A stretch of 40,818 nt of DNA from an uncultured Lachnospiraceae bacterium (GTDB taxonomy: Bacteria; Bacillota; Clostridia; Lachnospirales; Lachnospiraceae): assembly GCA_910586275.1 (NCBI GenBank), contig CAJUIM010000014.1, positions 1-40,818 of the forward strand, read 5' to 3'. This document shows positions 31,506 to 39,297 of the stretch, one piece after another; within the stretch, counting starts at the first letter, position 1, and each line of letters starts with the position of its first letter. The position numbers and the translations under genes are program-made. The notes below the pieces were generated by a model. That model ran no database searches. It was not told the DNA's origin and saw nothing but the letters and a program-made list of their open reading frames with translations.

Positions 31506-31574
31506 GGAAATCAAATTTTTGCTGTTGTATTTTTACCCAATCTAAGTTACAATAAATGAAAGAAACACATGGGC

Positions 31575-31739
31575 TAGAGCGTGTCTGAAAATTCATTCCC
31601 GGCATCTGCACGCCCCAATTTGCGTGATATTTGCACCAAATTCAGGTTACATAGCCCGCTATGCGCCCTTCCTTTGGCACAAATCTCCCACAAATTGTGA
31701 CGCACATCTGCCAGGAAGCAATTTTCAAACATGCTCTAA
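31575..31739. repeat. H2 hairpin repeat (complete copy), TA-flanked
   Basis: Left end TAGAGCGTGTCTGAAAATTC, right end (complement) TAGAGCATGTTTGAAAATTG. The arms of about 64 bases pair along their length, leaving a loop around TTCAGGTTACATAGCCCGC. The dinucleotide TA flanks both sides of GAGC...GCTC, as expected for a TA-targeting transposition event. No ORF inside. Confidence 0.85.
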
Positions 31740-31767
31740 AGCGATACGCTATGGGAGGCGAAAATAA

Positions 31768-32067
31768 ATGAAGAAAACATACGAGAGAGCCGCGCTTATT
31801 GTAACTGCGCAGCAATATGAGGCAAACCAAGGATTGGAAGATGGATTTGAACTATATACAAAAGTTGTTACTAACGGCTGGGTCAGCCCGGAAAATCTGG
31901 TTCACATAACCCGGCCGGACGGAACCGTTGTCTGTCCGTTCTTAAGAAACAGGCGGGGCGTTACCTTTATCCGCGAAGGGGATTACATCATCTTTGACGA
32001 TGATAACGAACGCCATGTCTGCGGAGCCGATAAATTTCCTCAGCGTTATAAGTCCGTGGACGAATAG
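31768..32067 (+). CDS. Conserved-looking small soluble protein of unknown function
   Basis: 99 residues, no transmembrane segment or signal peptide. KKTYERAALIVTAQQYEANQ opens it; the C-terminal part REGDYIIFDDDNERHVCGAD resembles the xPGDYIIxxxxG-type segment of small phage-encoded proteins, but this is only a pattern similarity. TATGGGAGGCGAAAATAA precedes the ATG, and a hairpin follows the stop, so it is a genuine gene. It stands alone on the plus strand, just after an H2 element that may lie within its upstream control region. Function unknown. Confidence 0.75.
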   Translation: MKKTYERAALIVTAQQYEANQGLEDGFELYTKVVTNGWVSPENLVHITRPDGTVVCPFLRNRRGVTFIREGDYIIFDDDNERHVCGADKFPQRYKSVDE

Positions 32068-32090
32068 TTCCTATGCACGGAACTGCACAT

Positions 32091-32130
32091 AAAGACAGAT
32101 GCGGCATCTTACCTGCCGCATCTGCTTTAT
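32091..32130. terminator. Bidirectional hairpin between the small protein and the GH13 gene
   Basis: CAGATGCGGCA (32096-32106) pairs with TGCCGCATCTG (32114-32124), extended by AAAG/CTTT. It lies between convergent stops at 32067 and 32139. The T-tracts are weak (CTTTATTTATT on plus). Confidence 0.75.
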
Positions 32131-32138
32131 TTATTCCA

Positions 32139-33449
32139 TTATTTTTCCATTTTCCAAAAATATGCACTGTAAGGAGGCAGTTCACTGCCGCCGCCAAAAT
32201 CATGATCCTGTCCCGATATCAGATCCACCGCCGTGCCGCAGCCTGCATCAAAATGCGCCGTAAACTTCTCGCCGTCCGCATTGATGGCCACCATCACACG
32301 TTCATTGGCCGTTTTCCTTTCAAAAATACATTGTTTGTTAGTCAGCACCACCGAACGGAAATCACCGTAATTAAGTGCCTCCGAATTTTTCTTGGCCTCC
32401 GCCAGCTTTGCTATAAATTCCGACAGTTCATTAAATTCAGGCTTTTCGAAGCAGGCTCTAAGCGCAGGATCCCCCTGCCCTTTATCCGCCTTCGTTCCCC
32501 ATTCGCTTCCGTAATATACACAGGGGATACCAGGCATGCCAAAGCAAAGCGCATAAATCAGCGGCAAATGCTTTTCATTGGTCAAGATGCTGGCCACCCT
32601 TGTCACATCATGGTTATCCACAAAGGACAGCATGTGCTTCCCTCTATAAAGCGTCCAGTTCTCCGGCCCGAACTGACGCAGCAGCGAATGAACGATTTCG
32701 AACATATTCATGCTGTTGAAACTGGAATATAAACCCTTATAGCATTCATAATTGGTAGCGGAATGGAGCATGCCGTCATTCACCATCTGATTATAATCCC
32801 CATGCAGCATTTCACCCAGAAGGTAGAAATCCTCCTTTTTACTGTCCGTAAAGCCCCGCAGCCTGCGGACAAAATCATGATCCAGACAATACGCCACGTC
32901 CAACCGAAGCCCGTCAATGTCAAATTCCCTGATCCATGTATCCACACTGTCCAAAATATGCCTGATTACCTCTTCATTGCGGAGATTCAGCTTCACCAAA
33001 TCATAATTTCCTTCCCAGCCTTCATACCATAGCCCGTCATTATAATTGGAATTTCCGCCCAGATTAATATGGAACCAGTTTAAATAAGGAGAATTCTCCC
33101 TGTTTTTCACGACATCCTGAAATTGATAAAAACCTCTGCCCACATGATTAAATACTCCGTCCAATACTACCTTGATTTCATTCTCATGCAGCGCATCGCA
33201 CACTTTCTTAAAATCATCGTTTGTTCCCAGCCGACAGTCAATCTTCTTATAGTCTCTTGTATTGTACCCATGGGTATCCGATTCGAATACCGGTGAAAAG
33301 TAAACCGCATTGATCCCCAACTTTTTCATATGCGGAATCCAATCCAATACTTTCAGAATCCTTGGCTGCTCCACCCCGTCATTTTCAAAAGGCGCCCCGC
33401 AAAATCCCAGCGGGTAAATCTGATAGAACACGCTTTCATATGCCCACAT
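32139..33449 (-). CDS. Alpha-amylase family (GH13) glycosidase
   Basis: 436 residues, cytoplasmic. The GH13 regions are all visible: DGVFNHVG (region I), DGLRLDVAY with nucleophile Asp184 (II), LLGEMLHGD with acid/base Glu213 (III), and FVDNHDVTR with Asp281 (IV). There is a short C-terminal beta domain (RVMVAINADGEKFTAHFDAG) and no starch-binding or N-terminal cyclodextrinase domain. Expected role: hydrolysis of maltodextrins or related alpha-glucans inside the cell. The start at 33449 is fixed by GGGAGGGAAAATA. No sugar transporter or regulator is adjacent. Confidence 0.95.
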   Translation of the reverse strand: MWAYESVFYQIYPLGFCGAPFENDGVEQPRILKVLDWIPHMKKLGINAVYFSPVFESDTHGYNTRDYKKIDCRLGTNDDFKKVCDALHENEIKVVLDGVFNHVGRGFYQFQDVVKNRENSPYLNWFHINLGGNSNYNDGLWYEGWEGNYDLVKLNLRNEEVIRHILDSVDTWIREFDIDGLRLDVAYCLDHDFVRRLRGFTDSKKEDFYLLGEMLHGDYNQMVNDGMLHSATNYECYKGLYSSFNSMNMFEIVHSLLRQFGPENWTLYRGKHMLSFVDNHDVTRVASILTNEKHLPLIYALCFGMPGIPCVYYGSEWGTKADKGQGDPALRACFEKPEFNELSEFIAKLAEAKKNSEALNYGDFRSVVLTNKQCIFERKTANERVMVAINADGEKFTAHFDAGCGTAVDLISGQDHDFGGGSELPPYSAYFWKMEK

Positions 33450-34141
33450 TATTTTCCCTCCCATTATCTATGTCTTTATTGACAGCTTATGTGCTTTGCA
33501 ACGAAACACTATGTATTATTCTATCACAATTGCCGTCCCTTGCATACTAATTTTTTATTTTGCACTGCCAAGTCCATTGACTCATTCAGTATTTTTGCAA
33601 TTTTTTTCACCTATAAGCTTGCAAATCAGAAATGTGCATAACTTTTCCATTTCTTCCACATTTTTGACATAATATGAAAAGAAATCCCCAATTTCCACCG
33701 AGTTATCCACATATGACATTAATGTCATACACGGTGACCCCTGAATCATTTCCGTTTATTATGACGTCATAAGAAAAAAAAATCTCTCATTTTTATACTA
33801 TTTATTATATAATCCACATAACACAAACGCGCATTTTCCGCTTTCCAAGCCTCCCTTCCAATGCTATAATGTCTGTATTGCCGGGATAAATCACGAAAAG
33901 GCAAAATCAGAACATATCTTAAAAATCATTCCTCAGATTCCATGCCGCCTGCCTTGGCAGGAGAATGTTTTTAAGATGTTCCGAAATCCACAATATATAC
34001 GGCAGGCAGTGGATAAAAATCCACAGCCCTAGAGCGGGTTGGAAAATTGCCGGCCGGCAGATGTGCGTCACAATTTGTGGGAGATTTATGCTGGGTCGTT
34101 GCTCACGGAAATAAAAATTATCACAGAAAAGAGGAAGACAT
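33450..34141. other. Long intergenic region upstream of nfo with palindromes and a structured leader
   Basis: No gene is credible in these 690 bases. It contains an 18-bp perfect palindrome, TATGACATTAATGTCATA (33712-33729); a 14-bp one, TTATGACGTCATAA (33759-33772); an extended -10 promoter TGCTATAAT (33862-33870, plus strand); a bulged stem (33910-33931 with 33963-33981) enclosing the palindrome CCTGCCTTGGCAGG; and a partial H2 repeat (34030-34091). The nfo transcript therefore probably has a leader of about 265 bases. Confidence 0.6.
34030..34091 (+). repeat. Partial H2 repeat upstream of nfo
   Basis: Starts TAGAGCGGGTTGGAAAATTG, then CAGATGTGCGTCACAATTTG and TGGGAGATTTATG, matching the complementary strand of the complete copy at 31575-31739. 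The loop and opposite arm are missing. Confidence 0.8.
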
Positions 34142-35011
34142 ATGCTGAAAATAGGATCCCATGTGGGAATGAAAGGAAAAGAAATGTTGTTAGGCTCTGC
34201 CAAGGAAGCATGCTCCTATGGAGCCAATACTTTCATGGTATTCACCGGCGCACCGCAGAACACCAAGCGCAAACCGATAGAAGAACTGAATATTCCGGCC
34301 GCACTGGCCTACATAAAAGAACATAATATGGAAGAACCTGTCATCCACGCCCCCTATATCATCAATCTGGCAAACAGCACCAATACGGAAACCTTCCGGC
34401 TGGCCGTAGATTTCCTGGCCATGGACATAGAACGCACTGCCGCCATCGGGAGCCACACTTTAGTCCTTCACCCCGGTTCCCATGTGGGTGCAGGTTCCGA
34501 AACCGGAATCCGCCAGATTGCAAAGGGCCTGAATGAAATTCTCACCAAAGATACCCCATGCCACATTGCCTTGGAAACAATGGCCGGAAAAGGTTCCGAA
34601 ATAGGCCGTTCCTTTGAAGAACTTGCCGATATATTTGACCAAGTAAGTCATAACGAAAAGCTACGCATCTGCCTTGACACCTGCCATATGCACGATGCCG
34701 GTTATGACATTATCCACAGCTTCGATGAAACCATTGCCCAATTAGACAGGCTTATCGGAAAAGACAAAGTGGCTGTCCTTCATATCAACGACAGCAAAAA
34801 TCCATGCGGCTCCGGCAAAGACCGCCATGCCAATATCGGGGATGGCTGCATCGGCACCGAGCCGCTCCGCCGAATTGTCCACCATCCGGATTTTGCCGGC
34901 CTTCCCAAGATTCTTGAGACTCCATACCGCCCCTCCCCGGAGAACCCGGACAAACTTCTTCCGCCATACAAAGAAGAAATTCTTCTTCTTTCCGCCCCTT
35001 TGCAATCGTGA
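34142..35011 (+). CDS. nfo: Endonuclease IV (AP endonuclease)
   Basis: 289 residues, full length. LKIGSHVGMKGKEMLLGSAK starts the TIM barrel. Metal ligands are visible in VLHPGSHVGAG (His), IALETMAGKG (Glu), CLDTCHMHDAGYD (Asp, His), HINDSKNPCGSGKDRHANIG (Asp, His) and LETPY (Glu). It cleaves abasic sites and oxidised 3' ends in base excision repair with three zinc ions. GAGGAAGACAT precedes the ATG. It is transcribed towards the helicase gene and is the first of several DNA-repair genes in 34-41 kb. Confidence 0.97.
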   Translation: MLKIGSHVGMKGKEMLLGSAKEACSYGANTFMVFTGAPQNTKRKPIEELNIPAALAYIKEHNMEEPVIHAPYIINLANSTNTETFRLAVDFLAMDIERTAAIGSHTLVLHPGSHVGAGSETGIRQIAKGLNEILTKDTPCHIALETMAGKGSEIGRSFEELADIFDQVSHNEKLRICLDTCHMHDAGYDIIHSFDETIAQLDRLIGKDKVAVLHINDSKNPCGSGKDRHANIGDGCIGTEPLRRIVHHPDFAGLPKILETPYRPSPENPDKLLPPYKEEILLLSAPLQS

Positions 35012-35098
35012 CTGCAGCAGTCAACCTCCCGGCTGAGTTTTCGGCAAGCCATAACCGGCAAGCCGAAGCGGCCGGCGGTCATGGCAGACGGAAACGGC

Positions 35099-37666
35099 TT
35101 ACAGCCACTCATCCCAAAAACGCTCCACTCTTCTGGCCACCCCATCTGCCGTGACAATCTCAAATTCTTCCCATTCCCGCGGGAACATACGCTGATAAGC
35201 CCTATCCAGAAACCGCTCGTCCAAAAGAGCCACTATCCCCACATCCTCTGCCGTCCGTATTACCCTTCCCGCCGCCTGCAGCACTTTATTCATTCCCGGA
35301 TACCGGTAAGCAAAGTCAAACCCATTCTCGCCCCTTCCGTCAAAGTAATTTTTCAGTATTTCCCGTTCATTGCATACCTGCGGAAGCCCTGTACCCACAA
35401 TAACCGTGCCGATCAGGCTGTCATTCTTTAAATCAATCCCCTCGCTGAATATCCCTCCCAACACACAAAACCCTACCAGACTCTTTTCTCCTTCCTCTGC
35501 TTCCATCGGAATAATTGAGGAAAAATCATGCTCCCTCTCAATTCCTGCCCCAAAATCCATACCGGCAAAGCACCGCAGGAACTCTTCCCGCTCTTCTTCC
35601 CCCATACGCTCTCCCTGCACAATGCATTCCATGCTTTCCCCATCAAAAAAGCAATCCATGAAAACATGATATATCTTATTTAAAAAGGCGTGGGAAGGAA
35701 AAAAAACCATATAATTCCCATGCCTGTTCCTAATGATTTCCTTAATATAGAAAGCAATATTATAATACTCATCTTCTGTCCGCCTCGTATATTTGCTAGT
35801 CACATCATTCCCGATAAACAGAGCCTTCCGTTTCGGGTCAAAAACCGACTGCGCATACACCTCATAATCTCCGGGTTCCGCCCCCAGCAATCCTTTATAA
35901 TAGCGGATAGGGAGCAAGGTAGCCGAAAAAAGAATCGTACTCCTTCCTTTTTTCATACATTCCAGCAAATTGACCGATGGATTCACGCAAAACAGCTTAA
36001 GGATAAAGCTCCCGTCCTCCTCCATTTCCGAATATACCACATAGTTCTCGTCCACCCGCTCGTATATATCCAGAAAATGAGCCACTTCAAAATAGAACTC
36101 CAGCACTTCCGTCCGGATTTCTTTCGTATGGAAAATGTCCGGTTTTTCATGCTCCTCCAGATAGCCTTCCATCACAGTGCCCAATCTCTGCACTGCCGTC
36201 ACAAACGGGTCGATATATTCCTCTATCCTATAATTTTCGCACTCCCTCTTCAGCAAAAGCATCTCCTTATTGCACTTATCCAGCTGCCGTTCTGTCTTCC
36301 CGTCCAGTCCCTTCAATGCCCTCTTCAGCCTCAGAAAATCTTCTTTCCGCAGCACTGCGCTGTACATTTCCCTGCCCCTGTCCACCAAATTATGTGCTTC
36401 GTCAATAAGGAATATATATTCTCCCTTTACTCCGTCCGCAAAAAAGCGTTTCAGATATACATGCGGGTCAAAAACATAATTGTAATCACAGATAATTCCG
36501 TCCGCAAACAGGCTCATGTCCAGACACATTTCAAACGGGCAGACCTGATGCCTCCTTGCAAACTCCTCCACTGCCGCCCGGGAAAAATTATCCACATGGG
36601 TCAACAAATCAAAAACTGCCGCATTTATCCGGTCATAATGTCCCTTTGCATAAGGGCAGTATTCCGGATTGCACTCCGTTTCCTCCATAAAGCATACCTT
36701 TTCCTTTGCGGTCAGAATTACCGTCTTAAATTTCAGCCCATGCTCCCGCAGCAAGCCGAAAGCCTCGTCCGCCACCGTCCTTGTAATCGTTTTAGCCGTG
36801 AGATAGAAAATTCTCTCCCCCCTTCCCTCCCCAATGGATTTTACCGCAGGAAAGACAGTGGAAATTGTTTTGCCCACTCCCGTAGGTGCCTCGATAAAAA
36901 GCTTCCGCTTATGATATATAGTCTGATACACATAGGTCACAAGGTCTTTCTGCCCTTCTCTATAAGGAAAAGGAAATTGCAGCGCTTTCACGGATGCCTG
37001 CCTCTGCTTCTTCCATTCGTATTCAAAGTCTGCCCATTTGCGGTACTGTGCCATCACCTCACAAAACCATTGCTCCAATTCACGGAAGGTATAATCAAAA
37101 TGAAAATACTTGATTTCCTCCGTATCCATATTACAGTAAGTCATCCGCACCCGCATTCCTTCCAGCCCCTTCTGCTTGGCATAAATATATGCATAACATT
37201 TCGCCTGTGCCAGATGCACCGGAACCGCATTCTTTAGCTTATGCAGTTCACAGTAAGTCCCTTTGATTTCATCAATGACAGCCATCGGCTGAAGCATAAC
37301 GGCCGATTCCTGACAGGACATGTCCGATGCCCATTCTCTGCCTGCTATATTTTCCCTGCCGGACGGACTTATTCCGCCGGACTCCGGTTTCAGATCTCCG
37401 GGAACGGTTATGATTCCGTCCGCCCGTCCCTCTATGGCTATCACATAATTTTCCGTCTCATAAAAATATTTCAGCGGCACTTCCGCCTGATAATCCGCTC
37501 CCATGCGCCGCTGAATCATCCTATGGATACGCCCGCCCTCCTGCATGGCATTTTCCGGGGAAACTGCCTTCCTATTATCAATATCCCCTTCCCGGAGGAC
37601 AAATTCCACCAAATTACGCACTGATATATGCACTTCCGTCTTTTTCCCATCTGCCATACCGCACAT
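35099..37666 (-). CDS. XPD/DinG-type DNA helicase with an N-terminal PD-(D/E)XK nuclease domain
   Basis: 855 residues. Residues about 10-170 form a RecB-like nuclease domain: IEGRADGI (Asp83), DEIKGT (Glu133, Lys135), and HLAQAKCYAYIYA. The superfamily 2 helicase follows: Walker A EAPTGVGKT (about 260-268), Walker B FLIDEAHNL, motif III-like STILFSATLLP, and motif VI QAAGRVIRTAEDVG. Cysteines in KVCFMEETECNPEYC and the downstream CPFEMC are placed where XPD/DinG proteins hold a 4Fe-4S cluster. It should unwind and process damaged DNA. The start at 37666 has GGGAGGGAGAAT. It converges with nfo, with 87 bases between stops. Confidence 0.93.
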   Translation of the reverse strand: MCGMADGKKTEVHISVRNLVEFVLREGDIDNRKAVSPENAMQEGGRIHRMIQRRMGADYQAEVPLKYFYETENYVIAIEGRADGIITVPGDLKPESGGISPSGRENIAGREWASDMSCQESAVMLQPMAVIDEIKGTYCELHKLKNAVPVHLAQAKCYAYIYAKQKGLEGMRVRMTYCNMDTEEIKYFHFDYTFRELEQWFCEVMAQYRKWADFEYEWKKQRQASVKALQFPFPYREGQKDLVTYVYQTIYHKRKLFIEAPTGVGKTISTVFPAVKSIGEGRGERIFYLTAKTITRTVADEAFGLLREHGLKFKTVILTAKEKVCFMEETECNPEYCPYAKGHYDRINAAVFDLLTHVDNFSRAAVEEFARRHQVCPFEMCLDMSLFADGIICDYNYVFDPHVYLKRFFADGVKGEYIFLIDEAHNLVDRGREMYSAVLRKEDFLRLKRALKGLDGKTERQLDKCNKEMLLLKRECENYRIEEYIDPFVTAVQRLGTVMEGYLEEHEKPDIFHTKEIRTEVLEFYFEVAHFLDIYERVDENYVVYSEMEEDGSFILKLFCVNPSVNLLECMKKGRSTILFSATLLPIRYYKGLLGAEPGDYEVYAQSVFDPKRKALFIGNDVTSKYTRRTEDEYYNIAFYIKEIIRNRHGNYMVFFPSHAFLNKIYHVFMDCFFDGESMECIVQGERMGEEEREEFLRCFAGMDFGAGIEREHDFSSIIPMEAEEGEKSLVGFCVLGGIFSEGIDLKNDSLIGTVIVGTGLPQVCNEREILKNYFDGRGENGFDFAYRYPGMNKVLQAAGRVIRTAEDVGIVALLDERFLDRAYQRMFPREWEEFEIVTADGVARRVERFWDEWL

Positions 37667-37733
37667 ATTCTCCCTCCCAATGCTCCCCACGGGAATCTCT
37701 TATTCACAGCAGTCATCCCTTTTCACCAATACA

Positions 37734-37779
37734 GAAAAACTCCCCATGAAAATAGTCTAACCTACTTTTCATGGGGAGT
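37734..37779 (-). terminator. Intrinsic terminator, distal, after the HPr-like gene
   Basis: ACTCCCCATGAAAA (37739-37752) and TTTTCATGGGGAGT (37766-37779) form a 14-bp perfect stem; on the minus strand it ends in TTTTT. It lies between the HPr-like gene and the helicase start and insulates the latter. Confidence 0.85.
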
Positions 37780-37883
37780 CAAACCTTATGTCTGTTCCCT
37801 TCGTTACCCATACTAATTATTCCTGCCCGTATTCCTCTTAATATTTTAGCCCTCACCTATATTAATTTAATACCTACCGGATT

Positions 37884-37917
37884 TTAAAACGTGCCGCAAA
37901 ATGCTTTTCAGGCACGC
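37884..37917 (-). terminator. Intrinsic terminator directly after the HPr-like gene
   Basis: On the minus strand CGTGCC (37911-37916) pairs with GGCACG (37890-37895), with AAAA/TTTT pairing inside, then TTTT. The stop codon and hairpin together read TAGAGCGTGCCTGAAAA, which resembles an H2 end. Confidence 0.75.
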
Positions 37918-37918
37918 T

Positions 37919-38146
37919 CTAGCACGCAACAGCCAGTCTCGACATAAACTGCTCAAACTCAGCATTGTAGCCCGCATAAGATACGGTCAGAATCTGGCTG
38001 AAGTCAAGCCCGAATACACCAACGATCGACTTTGCATCCACTGCATATCTGTTATATGCAATGTCAACATCGAAATCACATTTCGATGCGGCATTCACAA
38101 AGTCTTTCACTTCATCGGGCTTCAGCATTATTTTACGTTTCATCAT
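37919..38146 (-). CDS. HPr-family protein lacking the active-site histidine (Crh-like)
   Basis: 75 residues, somewhat short of HPr length. VKDFVNAASKCDFDVDIAYN and VDAKSIVGVFGLDFSQILTV align with the HPr fold. There is no histidine anywhere, so the PTS phosphate-transfer residue is gone: the LHARPA segment is replaced by MLKPDEV. Ser40 in DAKSIVGV corresponds to the regulatory Ser46. That combination is the hallmark of Crh, the catabolite-repression HPr of Bacillus. It therefore cannot carry phosphate for sugar uptake but could be a regulatory partner. A TATAAT (38194-38199) and a cre-like motif (38169-38178) lie upstream; two terminators follow. Confidence 0.85.
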   Translation of the reverse strand: MMKRKIMLKPDEVKDFVNAASKCDFDVDIAYNRYAVDAKSIVGVFGLDFSQILTVSYAGYNAEFEQFMSRLAVAC

Positions 38147-38373
38147 AACTACACCACCCTTTCTGCAAAAAACGTTTTCTTTGTTATGAGAGTATTATAT
38201 CCTAAATCTGACAAAAGTAAAGCGTAAATTTAGCCCCCCAAACTTCCGTATTTTTCAGTCTAAAGCAACAATTAAAAAACATGCCCGTAAACATATTCCG
38301 ACCTTCCTGTACTTTCGTAAAGATGCACAATTCCACTTTTGCCGCTTTCTCAGGATATACCGCACATTGATAA
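38147..38373. other. Intergenic gap between the DUF4130 gene and the HPr-like gene
   Basis: Apart from the promoter elements at 38165-38199, I see no gene or clear structure in these 227 bases. Confidence 0.5.
38165..38199 (-). promoter_or_regulatory. Promoter and cre-like palindrome of the HPr-like gene
   Basis: The -10 box TATAAT (minus strand, 38194-38199) is clear; the -35 is weak. AAAACGTTTT (38169-38178) is a perfect palindrome within GAAAACGTTTTTTGC and resembles the centre of CcpA cre sites (TGNAANCGNNNNCA), though the flanks are not ideal. Confidence 0.5.
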
Positions 38374-39144
38374 TTATTCCCCAAATTCCACCATATATTC
38401 TTGGAACCATAAAGGAAGCATATTTTGCTGAAGTTTTATATTTTTTCGTTCTTTTATAGCTATTGTTTTGCAAAAATATTTAAACAGTTCCTGATACCTT
38501 TTCTCATCCTTGGCATAATTTTCAAGTTTCTCCTTTTCCGTCTGTATATCCGTTACGAGATACCATTCACCGGAAGCCGGATGGACGGCAAATATATTCC
38601 TGTTCTCATCATATATCATAAAGTCAAAGAGCGGAAGCCTGTCTGAAAAGTGGGGCATCAGAAAAGTGACAATATTGTTTTTCGGGCCGATTTGGGAAAA
38701 CAGTACCCCGCTCTCCAATTCCTGAAACCGCAGGAACTCCTTCCAATGATGAGCCTCATTCTTCACATTCCGTGCCAATTCAAATACTTTATGCACGGAC
38801 GGATCCGACAGATTGCCCATCACCTGCTTTCCGTCCTTCATCCTAAATCCGCACACCACGGTCTTATACACTGCCTCCCCTTTCTCCCTATCCTGTGAAG
38901 CCAATGCGCAGCATATATCCACATAAGCTTCCGGCCCCAGCCTGCGTTCCAACGTGGACGATACCCTAAGCGATTTCTCCGGATCCGGCGCAATATGACT
39001 GTAAACGGCAAAAAGCCGCAGATTCTCTTCCTCTCCGATCTGTATATGAATGGACTCATGCGCCTTCCGCATGGCATAAGCTTCAAAAATTCCCGTAAAA
39101 ATTCCTTCCGGTGAGTCTTCGCAAATCAGATAATATTCTTCCAT
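38374..39144 (-). CDS. DUF4130/TIGR03915 family DNA metabolism protein
   Basis: 256 residues. MEEYYLICEDSPEGIFTGIF, EAYAMRKAH and FELARNVKNEAHHWKEFLRF, then FSQIGPKNNIV, MPHFSDRLPLFDFMIYDENR and LVTDIQTEK, are typical of the TIGR03915 family. In Proteobacteria the related DUF4130 domain is often fused to UdgX uracil-DNA-binding proteins. In genomes where it occurs, it is almost always the partner of a radical SAM DNA-modification/repair protein, and that partner lies directly upstream here (39295-40647). Biochemical activity is unknown. The ATG is preceded by GGAAAGGAGTAAG. Between the two partner genes sits an H2-derived repeat. Confidence 0.9.
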   Translation of the reverse strand: MEEYYLICEDSPEGIFTGIFEAYAMRKAHESIHIQIGEEENLRLFAVYSHIAPDPEKSLRVSSTLERRLGPEAYVDICCALASQDREKGEAVYKTVVCGFRMKDGKQVMGNLSDPSVHKVFELARNVKNEAHHWKEFLRFQELESGVLFSQIGPKNNIVTFLMPHFSDRLPLFDFMIYDENRNIFAVHPASGEWYLVTDIQTEKEKLENYAKDEKRYQELFKYFCKTIAIKERKNIKLQQNMLPLWFQEYMVEFGE

Positions 39145-39208
39145 CTTACTCCTTTCCGTCCTCAGACAGGCATCCTTCCGAAACCTGCCTTCATTACAGT
39201 CCCTGCCT

Positions 39209-39297
39209 CAAAGCATATTTGAACATTGCTTTCCGGCAGATGTGCGTCACAATTTGTGGGAGATTTGTGCCAAGAGTGAACTTTCAAACACGCTCTA
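39209..39297. repeat. H2-derived repeat between the radical SAM and DUF4130 genes
   Basis: Left end CAAAGCATATTTGAACATTG, middle CAGATGTGCGTCACAATTTG and GTGGGAGATTTGTGCC, then directly the right end (complement TAGAGCGTGTTTGAAAGTTC). The loop and one internal arm have been deleted. The TAG at its right border is the stop codon of the radical SAM gene. Confidence 0.85.

Noticed and set aside
35012..35098. Terminator between nfo and the helicase
   Set aside because: Only short GC hairpins (GACTGCAGCAGTC, CCGGCAAGCCG) without a T-tract are present, so no terminator was called.
35690..37237. Long open frame antisense to the helicase (515 residues)
   Set aside because: It is the complement of a strongly supported gene; its composition (His, Phe, Pro, Arg rich) is typical of a shadow frame and there is no ribosome binding site or domain.
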